The notes under the pieces are model-generated. The model ran no database searches and had not been told where the DNA came from. It was given only the letters and a program-made list of their open reading frames with translations. From Galaxea fascicularis (taxonomy: Eukaryota > Cnidaria > Anthozoa > Scleractinia > Euphylliidae), in NCBI GenBank assembly GCA_948470475.1, contig OX419336.1, forward strand, positions 31,403,415-31,467,414: a DNA stretch of 64,000 nucleotides. The letters run 5' to 3'. The translations under genes were made by a program, and so were the position numbers. Positions 1 through 11,800 of this stretch are shown one piece after another (within the stretch, counting starts at the first letter, position 1; every line of letters begins with the position of its first letter).

Positions 1-64
1 CACGAGTTGAAATGTTTAGGAACGAGTTTCGGTGCGCAAAAACAAAAGTTTTCAATACCTCCGG

Positions 65-350
65 ACTCAACATGGCCGCCGTGTGATTAAGGTCTATTGT
101 TGGCCATTTGAAGCTCACACATAATTTCAACTATATCAAGAAGACTCGTCTAACTACCAGCAAAATTACTTTAACCTTTGAAACCCTAACATCTCCACAT
201 TGTTCTCCCGTGATACATTTTTATGGTAATGATGAAGACAATTATCAAGATCTTTGTCACTTGTTGATCACTTCCTTTTTTCTCACGACCTTTACGCTCG
301 ATTGAGCAATGTTACTATAAGGGGAAATTAAACGTTGGTCACTCTTACGG
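65..350 (-). repeat. Dispersed short repeat, family shared with 3607-3800
   Basis: Read on the minus strand, this stretch matches 3607-3800 on the plus strand. Shared blocks include a segment like GTAAGAGTGACCAACGT near one end and GTCGTGAGAAAAAAGGAGGTGA in divergent form further in. Similar but weaker traces with TTAACCC-type ends occur near 12480-12700 and 15910-16120. This is probably a non-autonomous DNA transposon family; no coding capacity is seen. Confidence 0.55.
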
Positions 351-356
351 TTAATT

Positions 357-544
357 AAGCAATAGACCACACATTTCTATGGTTTATAGGCTGATAAACC
401 ACGCGAGATGTTGGAAGATTACACGAGAAGAATTCGTAGATCACGAGCCGCAGGCGAGTGATTTATGAATTCTTCTCGTGTTCTTCCAACATCTCAAGTG
501 GTTTATCATGCCTCTAAACCATAGAAAATTGTGGTCTATTGCTT
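357..544. mobile_element. MITE-like palindromic element
   Basis: Long imperfect inverted repeat: the left arm begins AAGCAATAGACCAC and the right arm ends GTGGTCTATTGCTT. The arms pair over about 75 bases (both contain GGTTTA, GATGTTGGAAGA and ACGAGAAGAATTC in opposite orientation) around a short centre. It lies upstream of the first visible MNS1 exon. Confidence 0.75.
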
Positions 545-703
545 TTATATAATAATTCAGAAAACGCGCGAGATTTCCATGAGTTTACAGGCACAATAAA
601 CCATAATTGATTGACCAATCAGAGCGCGCGCATTGATTTGGTTATTATATGAAGGGTTTATTTTGCACAGATGTAAAACTTGTATTTCTAACTTGTTTAA
701 CAG

Positions 704-3700
704 AGAGCTTGAGAACAGACTCCAGAAACAAAAGGCTACACAAAGGTATATTGAAGAGTTCAAGACCAAGCGAGAGGAGGTGTGTAATTTAGCTCATTGT
801 GACAATAAATTATCTTTAGTGACTTATTTTGGAAGATGGCGGTTTAAAAAAAAAACGCGGTGCTGCTTCGGTGGGAAAAGGGTACACGAAAATATTAATT
901 TTGGTTTATCAACTGAGTTGATAATATAAATTGGCCACAGTGAAGAGATTAAAAAGCTGATTTCGATCGCAAAATCAAGACGCTAGTGATTGGGTGTGTC
1001 ATGTCTCCTGGAAACTCAGATTACATGTATCAATGGGATAACAAGAAGTTCTGATTGTTTCCTCGAAATAAAGATCCCTAGTCGATGCTGGGCGTGACTC
1101 TATCTTTGGTTGAGTTCTGAGTTTCACTGAGTCGAACTGAAAGCACGTTTCTTTGCAAACTCTTCTGCCAAAGAAGTGACTGAAACCTGACTTGCCATAA
1201 CTATCAGCAGTTTCATAATGTCCTGGCGTGGGTTTTTCAAAACTCTGCAAAATATTTCGGGCCGGAGAAGCATTTTTCAGGTCGGTTTTCTGTCGATTGG
1301 CACTAGCTTTTTGGGCACAGTGGCCTAATTTAAAATATTAGAAACCAAAGTTCTGGTAATGAACTTAGGAGCTCTTAAAATATTTTTCGTGCCCAGAACG
1401 TTTTCGGGAGTTTTGAGAAACGTGCACCGGTGGTCAGTTGATTGTAACAATTCCTTTCCAATTCCCATTCAGTGGAAACAGCATGAACGTCAGTTGATGG
1501 AGGAAGAGAATGAACGGATTCTGGAGTTTGCAAGACAACAGCAGAAAAGGGAAGAAGACAGAATGGAGAAGAAGAAACAACAAGAAGAGAGTATGGCAGC
1601 TGTGCAGACAAAGGTGGGCTGAACTATTTTGCAAGGACTGCAGTGTGTACATGTTTTCTCTTACCCCAAGAAAAGATCGTGAAACAACAATACGCCTAAC
1701 ACTATAGCGCCACGTGTCCTGAAATTTTGTTTCCGAAAAAGCAACGAACTCTTTGTTGCAAACGCGTTAAGTTGTGGCGATAACATCTCGCCCCTTTTCT
1801 TTTTCTTATTTACTTTTCTTTGCTCTGTCAGCATGTTTTACAAGGGGGAGGGTGTGGATAGCAACACAACTTTTAGAATTAAAACACGTGGGGTTAATCA
1901 TTACTTTTTTGCTGCAGCTCTCCAAGCAAATAGAGGAAGAGAATGAAGCGAGGGAGGAAATGGAAAGGTACGGTTTTCTGTTTTCCCACGGTATGTAGTC
2001 TGTCTGCTATAGCTTTACGCGTTATATCTGAAGAACGATAGCACCTGGATATAAATATTTTGATAGTACACGTCCCTTATCAAAATATTAAGGAGTTTTA
2101 GCAGCGACGACGGCGACGGCAGAGAAAACGTCACTTCAAAATATAACTTCTCGTTTGTGTTTCTCTTTCGCGATTATTGAAATTTGTTTAACTTGGAAAA
2201 TGCTGGCTGACTGTTAGGAACTAAATTACTCTTAACGGCGTTAAAGAAAAGAAACTCTGCCCCTATGTGCTTACGTTCTTGAGAAAACCTGAAAGTTGGT
2301 CGTCGTTAGGGAGTTTTAGCAACTAGGACGGCAACGGCAACGAGAACGCCACAAAACAATAGGTTTAATAAGCTAAAACAATCGCTTTGCACGTGCGTTT
2401 TACAGTTTTGTACATTAATTTCTTTGCCGTCATCTGCAAAAACAACAACGTCAAATGATCAAATTTTATGTTTTCTCGAGAACGTGAGCGCATGGCGGCA
2501 AAGTTTTCTTTCTTTTTCCTTGCTTTAACACCGTTCGTAGTAATTTAGTTCCTGGACAATTCGTCAATATTTTTCAAATTAAATAAATTTCAATAATTGC
2601 GAAAGCATCACATAAACGAGAAGTTATATTTTGAGATGACGTTTTCGCTGCCGTCGCCGTCGTCGTTGCTAAAACTCCCTGTTGTTTTGTAGGAGACGGC
2701 AAAGAAATGTACAAAACTGTAAAACGCACGTGCAGCCCATTGTTTTGTGGCGCTGTCGTTGCCGTTGCCGTCCTAGTTGCTACTGAAAACTCCCTATTGA
2801 TATGGTAAGGGCGTCAAATGGTGGCGTCTACTGGCCGGGATATAAAGGGTTGAACAAGACTTCCAATTTAGTTGCAACACATACTTAGCTACTAACTTCT
2901 GTCCCTCTCAGTTTAGTTTCCTGTAAATGTCGCAAAGATGGCGTTTGTTGTTTAACATTAGAGATGTAGACTCAAGTAAGGCCTCTGTGTCTTATGTTAG
3001 AAGATCAGGTGACTCTTCACTTTTTAAAAGAACCAGCTTGTTTCACAATGAGAGCTGAAGAGATACATGACTCAGGTGAAGGGTGAAAACGGTCAGTTGG
3101 TAGAGCGCTTCACCGGTATCGCAGAGGTCGTGAGTTGACTCCCGCTTTTCACTACTACTCAAGTATTGTTCATAACTGTGCTGATTAGTTACATCTTCAT
3201 TAATTGTTCTTCCATTCTTTTCTTTTAGAATTCGAACCGAACTTTACCTCGAAGAACAGGAAGAACTGGAGAGACAGAAAGAGAAGGTACAATGTAAAAA
3301 AAAAAGAACTTCATCTCACGGCTCAGCACGCTTTTGCAATAAGCTATACAAGCCGCGACTGATCCTCCGATATCTTACGGTTTATTTATTCCAGATGGCA
3401 ATTGAGAACAAGATTCGTCAGCGGTTGGACCTACAGACCACGCGCCGACAGCAGCTTGAGTTTAAAGAGCAGAAGAGACAAGCAGAGAAAGAAGAGGAGG
3501 ACGAGTTTAGAAGAAAGGTAAAAATAATACTATTGTCATGTACACTGAAACCTGTATGTCGCGTTTGAGCGTCACAGTCACTCGATTCTTGTAACCTCTT
3601 GTCTTTAACCCTTTAACTCGTAAGAGTGACCAACGTGTAATTTCCCACCATATTAACACTACTCAATCAAATGTAAAGGTTGTGAGAAAAAAGGAGGTGA

Positions 3701-5248
3701 TCGACAAGTAACAAGTAACGGTCTTGACTATTTAACAAATTCTCCTCAACATTACCATAGAAAATGTTCGTAGAACAGTCCGGAGAATATACCTGCTGAT
3801 GGTAGGGTTTAAGAGATTAAATATTGTTTGGGTGACCTTGGCGACATGATAAGAACTCGCACACTGATCGAAAGGAGTAGGGAACATAGTTCCTGGTGCT
3901 GTGGTCTGGCCTCACACACATCAGGGTTACATTTGGGTGGAAGCTGGGCGATCAGCTGTCCACCTGTCCCTAAGAGCCTCTATTGGTCATGGAAACCTCT
4001 TAGGAGACCCCAGTGCGCCAGCAGGCGCGAAAAAGGGATTGAGTGCGAGTCCTTGGCGACAACCAACGAAGATCAGTTCTGGCGATGATTAGTTTCTATG
4101 CATAAGCTTAATGCATGTGCAGTATATGTTCCATTAACACGAGCACTTGTTCACTGAAGTCACTGTTCTTTACTCAGATGCTTGAAAAGTTTGCCGAAGA
4201 TGACCGAATTGAACAAATGAATGCCCAGAAGAGACGAATGAAACAACTGGAGCATAAGAAGGCTGTCGAAAGACTGATCGAGGACAGACGCATTCAGTTC
4301 CAGAGAGAAAGGGTAAAGGAAAAGAAATGACATTTTTAGCAAGGCGGCAAGCCGTATTTTAAAGCTTTACGCTTTCTATCTTGATCCATTTACAGGAAGC
4401 AGAACTTGAGGCCCGCCGTGAACAGGAGAGAATGGAGGAATATAAGAGGCAGGTCATTGAACAAGAAAGACAGAGGCTCCTCAAAGAACACGCTTCCAAA
4501 CTACTCGGCTTCCTACCCAAGGTGAGTGTGTCCGTGCTTGTTGACACGTTATCTTACTTCCAAACGATGACTTTGATGTTCAAGTACACTGGAACCTACC
4601 AGAGACACCTGCGTGACTACTGTTCATCTCCATGAGGTGAAGTTGGAATGTAGGACGTGAGGGTGGGTAAAGGAGCTCTATGACTATACACGATGTTAAT
4701 TGAAGAAATCTAATGACTGCATTGAAAATAAAACAAAGCAAACTAAAAATGATGGCTAGCCTGCTACATGTAATACAACCGCTACTAATCGTCCTTGATC
4801 GCTGGTGTCATAATCGGCTATATTGACAGGCTGGATGACAGTAAATGTGTGTTTCGCAGATAGAGAGATGTTTGTCTTGACCGTAAAGAGTACGCATAAC
4901 ACGATGGCGCGCGAAATACTCCTAATACACAATATCGCGACCGCAGCGCAAGAATCTAAATTCTGCTCTCTTTGGGACCAAGTTAACTGTTGTTGGGTTG
5001 ATTGTGTGCATGTTTTGGAGTGTCAGCTGTGAGTGTCAGCATTGCAAATAAAAAACAAACATACAGGCAAAGGAACAAACTAAGGGATGTAATATACATT
5101 TTGTCATTGACTGTTGTGACTGTTATCGTTTTATCTTCAGGGTGTCCTACGCGACGAGAGGGATTTGCAGCTGTTTGATGACCAGTTCAAAGATGCTTAC
5201 ACACCAAAGAGAGTCGGGTATTTTGATGACGATGACGAAAGCTACTAA
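704..5248 (+). CDS. MNS1: Meiosis-specific nuclear structural protein 1 (MNS1), C-terminal part
   Basis: Eight exons join in frame: 704-779, 1473-1613, 1918-1967, 3229-3286, 3395-3517, 4178-4312, 4396-4521 and 5141-5248 (stop TAA 5246-5248). They give 271 residues, roughly the C-terminal 55% of the family's usual length of about 495. The product is almost entirely charged coiled coil (trichohyalin/plectin-homology type). Family landmarks seen include RYIEEF, EENERILEFARQQQKREEDR, KFAEDDRIEQMNAQKRRMKQ and LLKEHASKLLGFLPKGV, ending in an acidic DDDDESY tail. In other animals MNS1 lies inside ciliary doublet microtubules, binds outer-dynein-arm docking factors and is needed for motile cilia and sperm flagella. 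I found no N-terminal exon between 1 and 703, so about 220 residues lie off the left edge. Identity is very secure; exon borders rest on GT-AG and phase agreement. Confidence 0.93.
904..985 (+). repeat. Repeat-end fragment shared with 18367-18480
   Basis: The block TTATCAACTGAGTTGATAAT, then AAATTGGCCAC, then AGAGATTAAAAA(A)GCTGA recurs at 18367-18425. From memory of cnidarian repeats it resembles the ends of Penelope-like elements, but no reverse-transcriptase or GIY-YIG coding sequence is visible here. Confidence 0.4.
2091..2795. mobile_element. Two interleaved palindromic MITE-like elements in an MNS1 intron
   Basis: Element A has arms at 2091 (AGGAGTTTTAGCAGCGACGA) and 2680 (ending TCGTTGCTAAAACTCCCT). 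Element B has arms at 2308 (AGGGAGTTTTAGCAACTAGG) and 2795 (ending CAAAACTCCCT-like, with one extra base pair of divergence). The left arm of B lies inside A, but its right arm lies outside A, so the two are interleaved rather than nested. Both share the terminal motif GGGAGTTTTAGCA followed by a GACGGC-rich stretch. A short perfect hairpin (AATATTTTGATA and TATCAAAATATT) lies just upstream at about 2056-2089. Confidence 0.75.
3083..3200 (+). mobile_element. tRNA-derived SINE fragment
   Basis: A degenerate A box (GTCAGTTGGTAGAGCG) and B box (GGTCGTGAGTTGACTCCC) are spaced as in a tRNA. The tail GTTCATAACTGTGCTGAT resembles coral SINE tails. The acceptor and anticodon stems do not fold, so it is not a functional tRNA gene. 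Confidence 0.6.
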
Positions 5249-5299
5249 CCATAGGCGACTTTCTTCGAATTGCATTTATCAATTTAGAGTTCATTTTAT

Positions 5300-5305
5300 A
5301 ATAAA
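5300..5305 (+). promoter_or_regulatory. MNS1 polyadenylation signal
   Basis: AATAAA lies 52 bases after the MNS1 stop codon. A second AATAAA at 5468-5473 could be a distal site. Confidence 0.6.
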
Positions 5306-5626
5306 GTCTTGAAAATATGTTCTTGTTGAGGTGATGATTGCAATTATGAGCTTTTGGATTAGGTTTTAATTGTTCCGGGGCGTACTACCAAGAAAGAATT
5401 TAACAGGTCCTCAGATGTGAAAGCAGCTTGTTCACTTGTAAATATAAGGATATTGCACTACCTGTGTAATAAAGGTTAGATATTTGAAGATGGTGTTTTG
5501 TGTGTGTTCTGAAGCACTCGTTCTCTTGATTTGTAAATGTTTTGAGTCCTCTGAGTTTCCTTATACGCCATTATACATGACTCTTTTGTGACAGTAAGAT
5601 GACTGGGGGAAATAAGAGTATGGCAC

Positions 5627-5635
5627 TAAGGCTCG

Positions 5636-5709
<74 letters not shown>

Positions 5710-5882
5710 GCTGATTCAGACGGCGTACCGTGTGTCGAACCTAATGTGTATTTTATATACGGAGAAGGCATTATACATTTTTGTACATTGTCATAATGAA
5801 TGCACATGAGAAGAGCGTCGTATGAATCAGTTTAGTTGCCGCTCCAGTGTTGAATAATGCGGCAGACCTGGTCGAACTTAAA

Positions 5883-5918
<36 letters not shown>

Positions 5919-6003
5919 CTGATTCAGACGCCGCTCTTTTGCCGGACTTAATTCATCAGGTAGGTTCGGCACATGAGTGGAGCGACGTCTGAACTGGGCC
6001 TTA
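5627..6003. mobile_element. MITE with TAAGGC-type terminal inverted repeats
   Basis: The left end starts TAAGGCTCGGTTCAGACG and the right end finishes CGTCTGAACTGGGCCTTA. The arms continue through CGCTCCACTCATGTGCCGAACCT and its complement. The same end type (TAAGGC..CGTTTCA) occurs at 6576-6876, so the two belong to one superfamily. Confidence 0.8.
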
Positions 6004-6029
6004 ATATCACAAGTCAAATCAGAGTTTAG

Positions 6030-7330
6030 TTATAAGCCTCCCCTCGTACCTCACAATTCTGTCACTGTCCAAGAAGTTCAGTTCCTGAGGCTTCTGCTGA
6101 TCAAAGGATTTCCGCAGTTCCCTCACCCAGATGACTTCGGAATTAAGAATCTCTTCGGTTGATAGAGGTCGAAGTCGTCGTTATCGGCCAAGCCGGCCTT
6201 CGCCATTGAATTGTGAATGATGCGAAGGACATGATGATGATGCAGTAACCTAAACAGCCCATGAGCACTACTAAACGTCTCAGTTGAGATCACGCATGTC
6301 AATGCCGTGGTTTCAGAGGCAGCCACATTTCTTTTGACTTTAAGGTGTCTCTTAGGCTCTGCCTTCATTTATTCCAGTGCTCCATAAGGACTGGTTTCCA
6401 CCGTCTTAGAGGATGGCCAGGCATCTCCAGATTGCTTCAATCAATTGGGACCCTCCCACTCACTTAGAGTAGGACCTCCATTGAGCTGCTGGGACATGGC
6501 GACGAATTTCATCAACCCACTTCTGCACAAACTGTTTCCAGTCTCTTGCTTCCCCTTTTATCCAACAAAATAACACTAAGGCCCGTTTCAAACGTCGTGC
6601 TGCGGCCGTGTCGAATTCACTTGATCGAATGAAATTCGACAGTAGCACGACGTTTGAAACCAAGTCGTGCTACTGCGGTGTCGAACTTAATTCATAAATT
6701 ATAAATACATTTTAAATGTCAGCAAAACCGGTTTGTTATGGTTTGACGCATGTTAACAGCAACAGTTTTTAATTCGACTGAATTAAATTCGACGTCTGAA
6801 ACCAAGTCGTGCCGGAGTCGTGCTAACGTCGAGCCAGCTAAGCACGGCAGTAGCACGACGTTTCAAACGCGCCTAAGAAATCAGTCAAACAGCACAATCT
6901 ACTCTATGACAAGAGACCTCCCTGGAGTTTTTTGATGTGCACAGATAGCCTTGACAATATAAAAGCTTCCAGGAATTCAAGTATAGGAATAGTCTGCTTC
7001 GATAAGGGGGCAATTCTGATTTTGGATGAGACCAGTCTTGTGATGGTTCCAGATTGTGTCATCATCATTATCATCAGATACACTATACATATGACGCGGC
7101 AAGAGCTGCGCCCTCCAACAGAGTTCTCAAATGGTTGAATTTGTAGGCATCCTTTGGCGATACGTTCGTGTGTACGGCTAAAGGAAATGAGTCCCAAAAG
7201 AACTGCCAGCACTTCGGATCACTAAAGAATGTTTTGATAAACAGTTTGGGCAGTTATGCACTGGAATGTAATGGAATGGTCCCACCTGACGTCGCCCAAT
7301 GCGGTTGCTTTTCCTCTTTGTCTTTCCGAG
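6030..7330 (-). pseudogene. Decayed BEL/Pao retrotransposon pol fragment, split by a MITE
   Basis: Three minus-strand open segments carry pieces of a Pao-type polyprotein. 6904-7212 includes KIRIAPLSKQTIPILEFLEA, the conserved segment after the reverse transcriptase/RNase H (peptidase A17 family region). 6460-6663 includes DWKQFVQKWVDEIRR, the segment leading to the integrase. 6123-6368 includes KVKRNVAASE and VLRIIHNSMAKAGL, further downstream. The segments are out of frame with one another, contain stops, and are separated by the MITE at 6576-6876. No LTR pair was found. This is a dead copy. Confidence 0.65.
6576..6876. mobile_element. MITE inserted in the BEL/Pao relic
   Basis: Terminal repeats CTAAGGCCCGTTTCAAACGT at the left and ACGTTTCAAACGCGCCTAA at the right, with a second internal inverted motif AGCACGACGTTTGAAACC. 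It interrupts the pol relic on the minus strand, so it inserted later. Confidence 0.75.
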
Positions 7331-7489
7331 TTTTCAGGATTCTTTAGCTAACAATACCCACAATTCGACGTGCAAATTCGCCCGTCTCCTCAAATCAGCA
7401 GATTCATCAGCACACATCAGATCCATAATACGGCAGTCAAGATCTTGATCTCATCGGCTTTTCCCGTCAGAGTTTATTACGAACCCAAT

Positions 7490-7885
7490 GAAAGCGGGAG
7501 TGAGCCTTAGAAGAGTCGGGGTCCGATTCTTCCAACTGCTGAATAGTTTTAAAAAAGAATATAAACTCTTTCTACTTGACAGTCAAGCATCTTGAACAAC
7601 TCTAATCTGTTATTAGTTCTATTTATTTAATTATTTAATCTAAATAGTTTTATTATTATTATTATTATTAGTAGTACTGTATAACCTCCACCCACTTGTA
7701 ACCGCTATGTGGTAGTAGCCAACTCGAAAGCTTGGCTCCTTTGGCTAATACACACTCTTTTCCTTTGTTATGTTTAATTCGATGTATAGTTAGCTCTGTT
7801 TTTTTTTTATCTCTTCTCTTCTTTCCTTATTGTTGTTGTATTGTAATTGAATAAGTGTGAATAAATGAACTTGAACTTGAACTTG
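7490..7885 (+). mobile_element. Non-LTR retrotransposon (LINE) 3' end
   Basis: A short open segment ends at a TGA near 7593. It is followed by an untranslated tail with a TTA microsatellite (about 7645-7670), a pyrimidine-rich stretch and a terminal TGAATAAATGAACTTGAACT with tandem TTGAAC units. A microsatellite-like 3' tail is typical of truncated LINE insertions. The clade is not determined. Confidence 0.5.
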
Positions 7886-7959
7886 AGCTGCAACACTTTT
7901 GTAACTACTGGGCCTTGCCAGAGTTTCTCAAGTTGTACCTACTGTGGAAACCAACATCC

Positions 7960-8090
7960 TTCAGCCAGTTGGCTTGTTAGCTGAGTTGTAGGAGCACTGC
8001 ACCGGTATCGCAAACATCATGGGTTCGCAAGCCTGAATTTTTTCAGGCTTTATTTCTACTACCGTACAAGTAGCAAGATAGCCATTCTAA
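7960..8090 (+). mobile_element. tRNA-derived SINE
   Basis: The A-box-like TTGGCTTGTTAGCTGAGTTG and B-box-like CATCATGGGTTCGCAAGCC are at tRNA spacing, followed by CTGAATTTTTTCAGGCTTTA, a stem-loop seen in coral SINE bodies. The B box is degenerate, so it is a SINE copy and not a tRNA gene. Confidence 0.6.
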
Positions 8091-8859
8091 AAGACCAAGG
8101 CCGGGGACGTTGACAGTTGGAAAGGAACACGGACTGTATCAATTGTCGTAAAACAATGAATTCTTTTGAATATCGATTAGAAATTTCCACTTCTAACATT
8201 TATGAAAGTTCAGTTATGGACAGAGAGGGTAAACGGTGAAATTTGAATTAATAGTCGAGAGTTTCCTCTTTAAAAAGTTCTGTTTGTGATATGTAGATGA
8301 CAGCTCCGTGTTCAAGAACTTCTTCCTCCCTCAAAAGTCAAGTCAGGCTTCTGGTGGTTTATTCAAAAGAATGAAACACTTGCTGCGGCTTGTTTGTTCC
8401 TATTTGTGATATTAGGCGGTTACCTGCCTGACCCAGCGCCTTGCAAAACAGTTATCCATAAATTATAAGCTGTATCAAAGAATGGCAGAATTTTCAATTA
8501 GCTATAACACTCGCGAAACAAAAAGATTACCAGGGAATTGATTTGAAAATGGCTTCCCTCTTAAATTGATCTTCGAATTCCTTCTTCTTCGATGAACAGC
8601 CAAAGTCCCACCCAGTTTCTTGGGCGTAAATATTTTCGGCTCCAGTTGAACGCAAGAACTACGATGGTTATTCGTCACATCTACGACTTGTCTGTTGAGA
8701 GATGAGCAGTTGACTATTTGATTCTGCGGTGGATAAAAACAGGAATTTTATTGAAGCGTTGTTGCGACTTCTAAGACGGGTCTTTGCAATCCCAAGAACT
8801 TCACCTGCGGTTTTCGAAATTTAAAAACTCTGGGTTACTTCAGTTGCATAGAGAATGCT
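8091..8859. other. Intergenic stretch upstream of the WSC gene
   Basis: I see no open reading frame of interest, no repeat arms and no clear core promoter. It should contain the 5' UTR and promoter of the secreted WSC-domain gene that starts at 8860. Confidence 0.4.
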
Positions 8860-11800
8860 ATGAGACTCACTTTGATTCTCCTGATATTTTTTCCTTTAAC
8901 AACCCGAGTGACGCAGGCGGTTGGTAAGTCATAGTAAAGATCTCCTTAAATTTGATTTTTCAGTTGAAACCGGCGAAGTTAAAATACAAATAGAAATTGT
9001 TTTGGTGGACAAAAAAAAAATGAAAAAAAAAAAGAAAAATTTCAAACCGATGGCAACGAATCGAACAAAATATTTCAAGTGAGGTATTGGAATCTTCCTA
9101 TAAAACAATAAAACAAAAACGATAGCTTCTCGTAAGTTTAGTCTCAAACAATTAATACTTAGACCAATAACCTTTCGTGCCTCGATCAGCGTTTGATACG
9201 GGGTGAAATTTGTACGAAAAGCTGTAATTGAAATCCGCTTTGGTCTTAATTCTTTGCATGGAATTCGAACTGATAGATGGCCGAAGGTGAACCTTGACAG
9301 TAAACGTCCCACGTTTCTCAGTCCCTGCCAGGCTAGTGTTAATACCCAACTATAATATGTAGTTATCGTTTCTTGATTTCGTCAATCGGAGAGACCACTT
9401 AAGTGCTAGCTAGAGACAAATCGACATATTAGGGCATTGTACGCACGTTTTAAATAAACCAATTGACTATTGAAACAAAAGTGTTTTGCGCAAAGAATTT
9501 ATAAATCACAACTTTCCTTCATTGAAAAAATGAAAACAGTTGATTGGTTTGTTTACTCGTGAACAATTACAGTTTAAAATTTGAACGCAGTGGGTATTTG
9601 TACTTGTTGCTTCCCCTCGGAAAGACATTTATGCACTTGAGTGCAAGGTTTTCACTTGATAATTTTTTGTTTGGTTTTGGGGATGCAGAGTTTGTATTCG
9701 CAGTCGATGATTTAATTATTGGTCTATTCGGAATAATAAGATGTCATTGGCTGCTAAACAGAACGACTGAGTAACGAGTTTTAATTATTTTTCTATTGAA
9801 AACGTGGACTCCTCATCTTCTATGTGCATTGGACAACTGATAAGATATTACAATCTCTTCACAGAGTGCCTGGAGCCCTCATCCAGGGTTATCAGCCGTT
9901 GGAAGAATGGGCACTACTACAAAGGCGAGATTGACTCAATAACCAACAGAGTAAATGTCCTTTTTGATAACGGCGCTCGACTGGCTTATAGCCCGAGGGA
10001 CAATGTCGATATTTTAGTGGACAGAATACCTGATCATAATGAACTGCCGTGGGGAAGCCAGATTCTTGTCAATCGACCCAGGTCTCGCGCTTTTGAGATC
10101 GGGTACATACGGGATATCAAAAATGGTCGATTTGTAATATTATACGAGAATGGAGACGAGATATTACACACGCTGGACCAGATAAGAACATTCAATAAGT
10201 CACGTATATGTGGTAAGTGCAATTCAGTGATGCCAAATATCAGTACAGTCGGTATTGCAGATCAATATTTTTATCCGTTTTTAATGAGCATTTAAACTCA
10301 ATCAAACACGATCCGAAACACCCAAACCTAGTGCAGCAGAGATCGTTATTTGCATAATTTCATAATACTACTTCCCAGTTTTCACTGTTTTGCAGATGAG
10401 CCTGCATACCTAGGCTGTTTCCGTGACAACCTCCCTAGAGATCTCCAGGTGTACATTCCCACTCATCCAGCTACCATCGGCGCATGCGTTGACACATGCA
10501 AGTCACAGGGCTACAGTGTCGGAGCCTTACGTAATTCTGATCTGTGCTTCTGTGGAAATTCGTACAGTAAATCTTATCAAGTAGAAGAGAAAGAATGCGA
10601 CATGCCTTGCTATGATAACTCATATGAAGTATGTGGTGGATTTATGACATTTTCGCAGTATTGGACGGGTAAGAGTCTAATGATGATGATGAAAATTTAT
10701 ATAGCGCTTTTATCCAAAGGGCTCAAAGCGCTTTACAACACTTTTTGGGGGACTTCACCGGACTGCTTTTTTGGGCGCAAATTACACCCACACAGTTTAC
10801 AACCTTATTTGAATTAATAGTAGGATTAACACAGGTGCCCCCAGAACAGAATAAGTTATAGACCATCACACCGGAGACTACGTCCCCTACTCTTTCCGAT
10901 CTAACTATCCCCATAGTTTACAGTTTAGTCATTTTGTGGTTTTCACCCCGCTAAAACCTCGCCCATCTTTACGTATCACTTCATAATCTTGGGTCCGAAT
11001 AGTGATTGAGTCTGAGACCAGTGAATAGTTGAGCTTTGCATAAGGGCATTCATAAAAGTGTTTTCAGACCCAATATTTAAAGTGAGATGTTGAGTATAAC
11101 ATGCTAAGCTGTTAACACTTTTAGAATTTCTCTTTCGATTATAAATGTTCGTTGGAACAAAGATAACCTATTTCCTAAAAAAAAAAAAAAAAAAAAAAAA
11201 CGTAACCAACTAACCAACCTTCAAACAAAGAAAAAAGCTTATGGGCATAGTAGTTATGGACTACCGTTACACATATTAAGCTTGGAAGACATGGAAACCG
11301 GACGAAGTACTATTGAAAATGACCAACTGTTGTATCATTAGTATGTCAAGCTACTGGAAACTATGATACCCGATTTCATTTCTATCTTTCAGGAATTGTA
11401 GATTCTCCTGTAAGAACTCCACCTATTCCCGGTAAGGAACAAAAAAAAAGTAGAAAAATTCAAAAGCGTTTTTAACTTGAGGCTGGCCTCCATAAATTCA
11501 CAACGATCATTAACTTTGGTTGTTGGTAATGAATAAGCTATGGACTAGAAAGTCACAAACACACATTTATTCCCTTGTTTGGGAAGTAAAGAAAAGTACA
11601 CAACTAGTTGCAAATTAAACAATTACATTTTGGTAATCCGCTCTGACCAGAGGCCAGAAATGTGGCAAGCTGGCTATTTGCATGGTATACTGAGGACCTG
11701 TCTTTTCAATGTAAACCTCAGCCATTGCTCTTCAACAAGGACTCATTGCTTTGTTGTGCCTGGCTCTTTTTCTGATTTTTCTCTTTACTTTCAAAAGGAA

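Noticed and set aside
6123..6368. Host gene on the minus strand
   Set aside because: Its peptide matches BEL/Pao polyprotein segments and continues, out of frame, beyond a MITE.
8929..9312. 127-residue minus-strand ORF in the first WSC intron
   Set aside because: Low-complexity phenylalanine run from a poly(A) tract, with no family resemblance or splice context.
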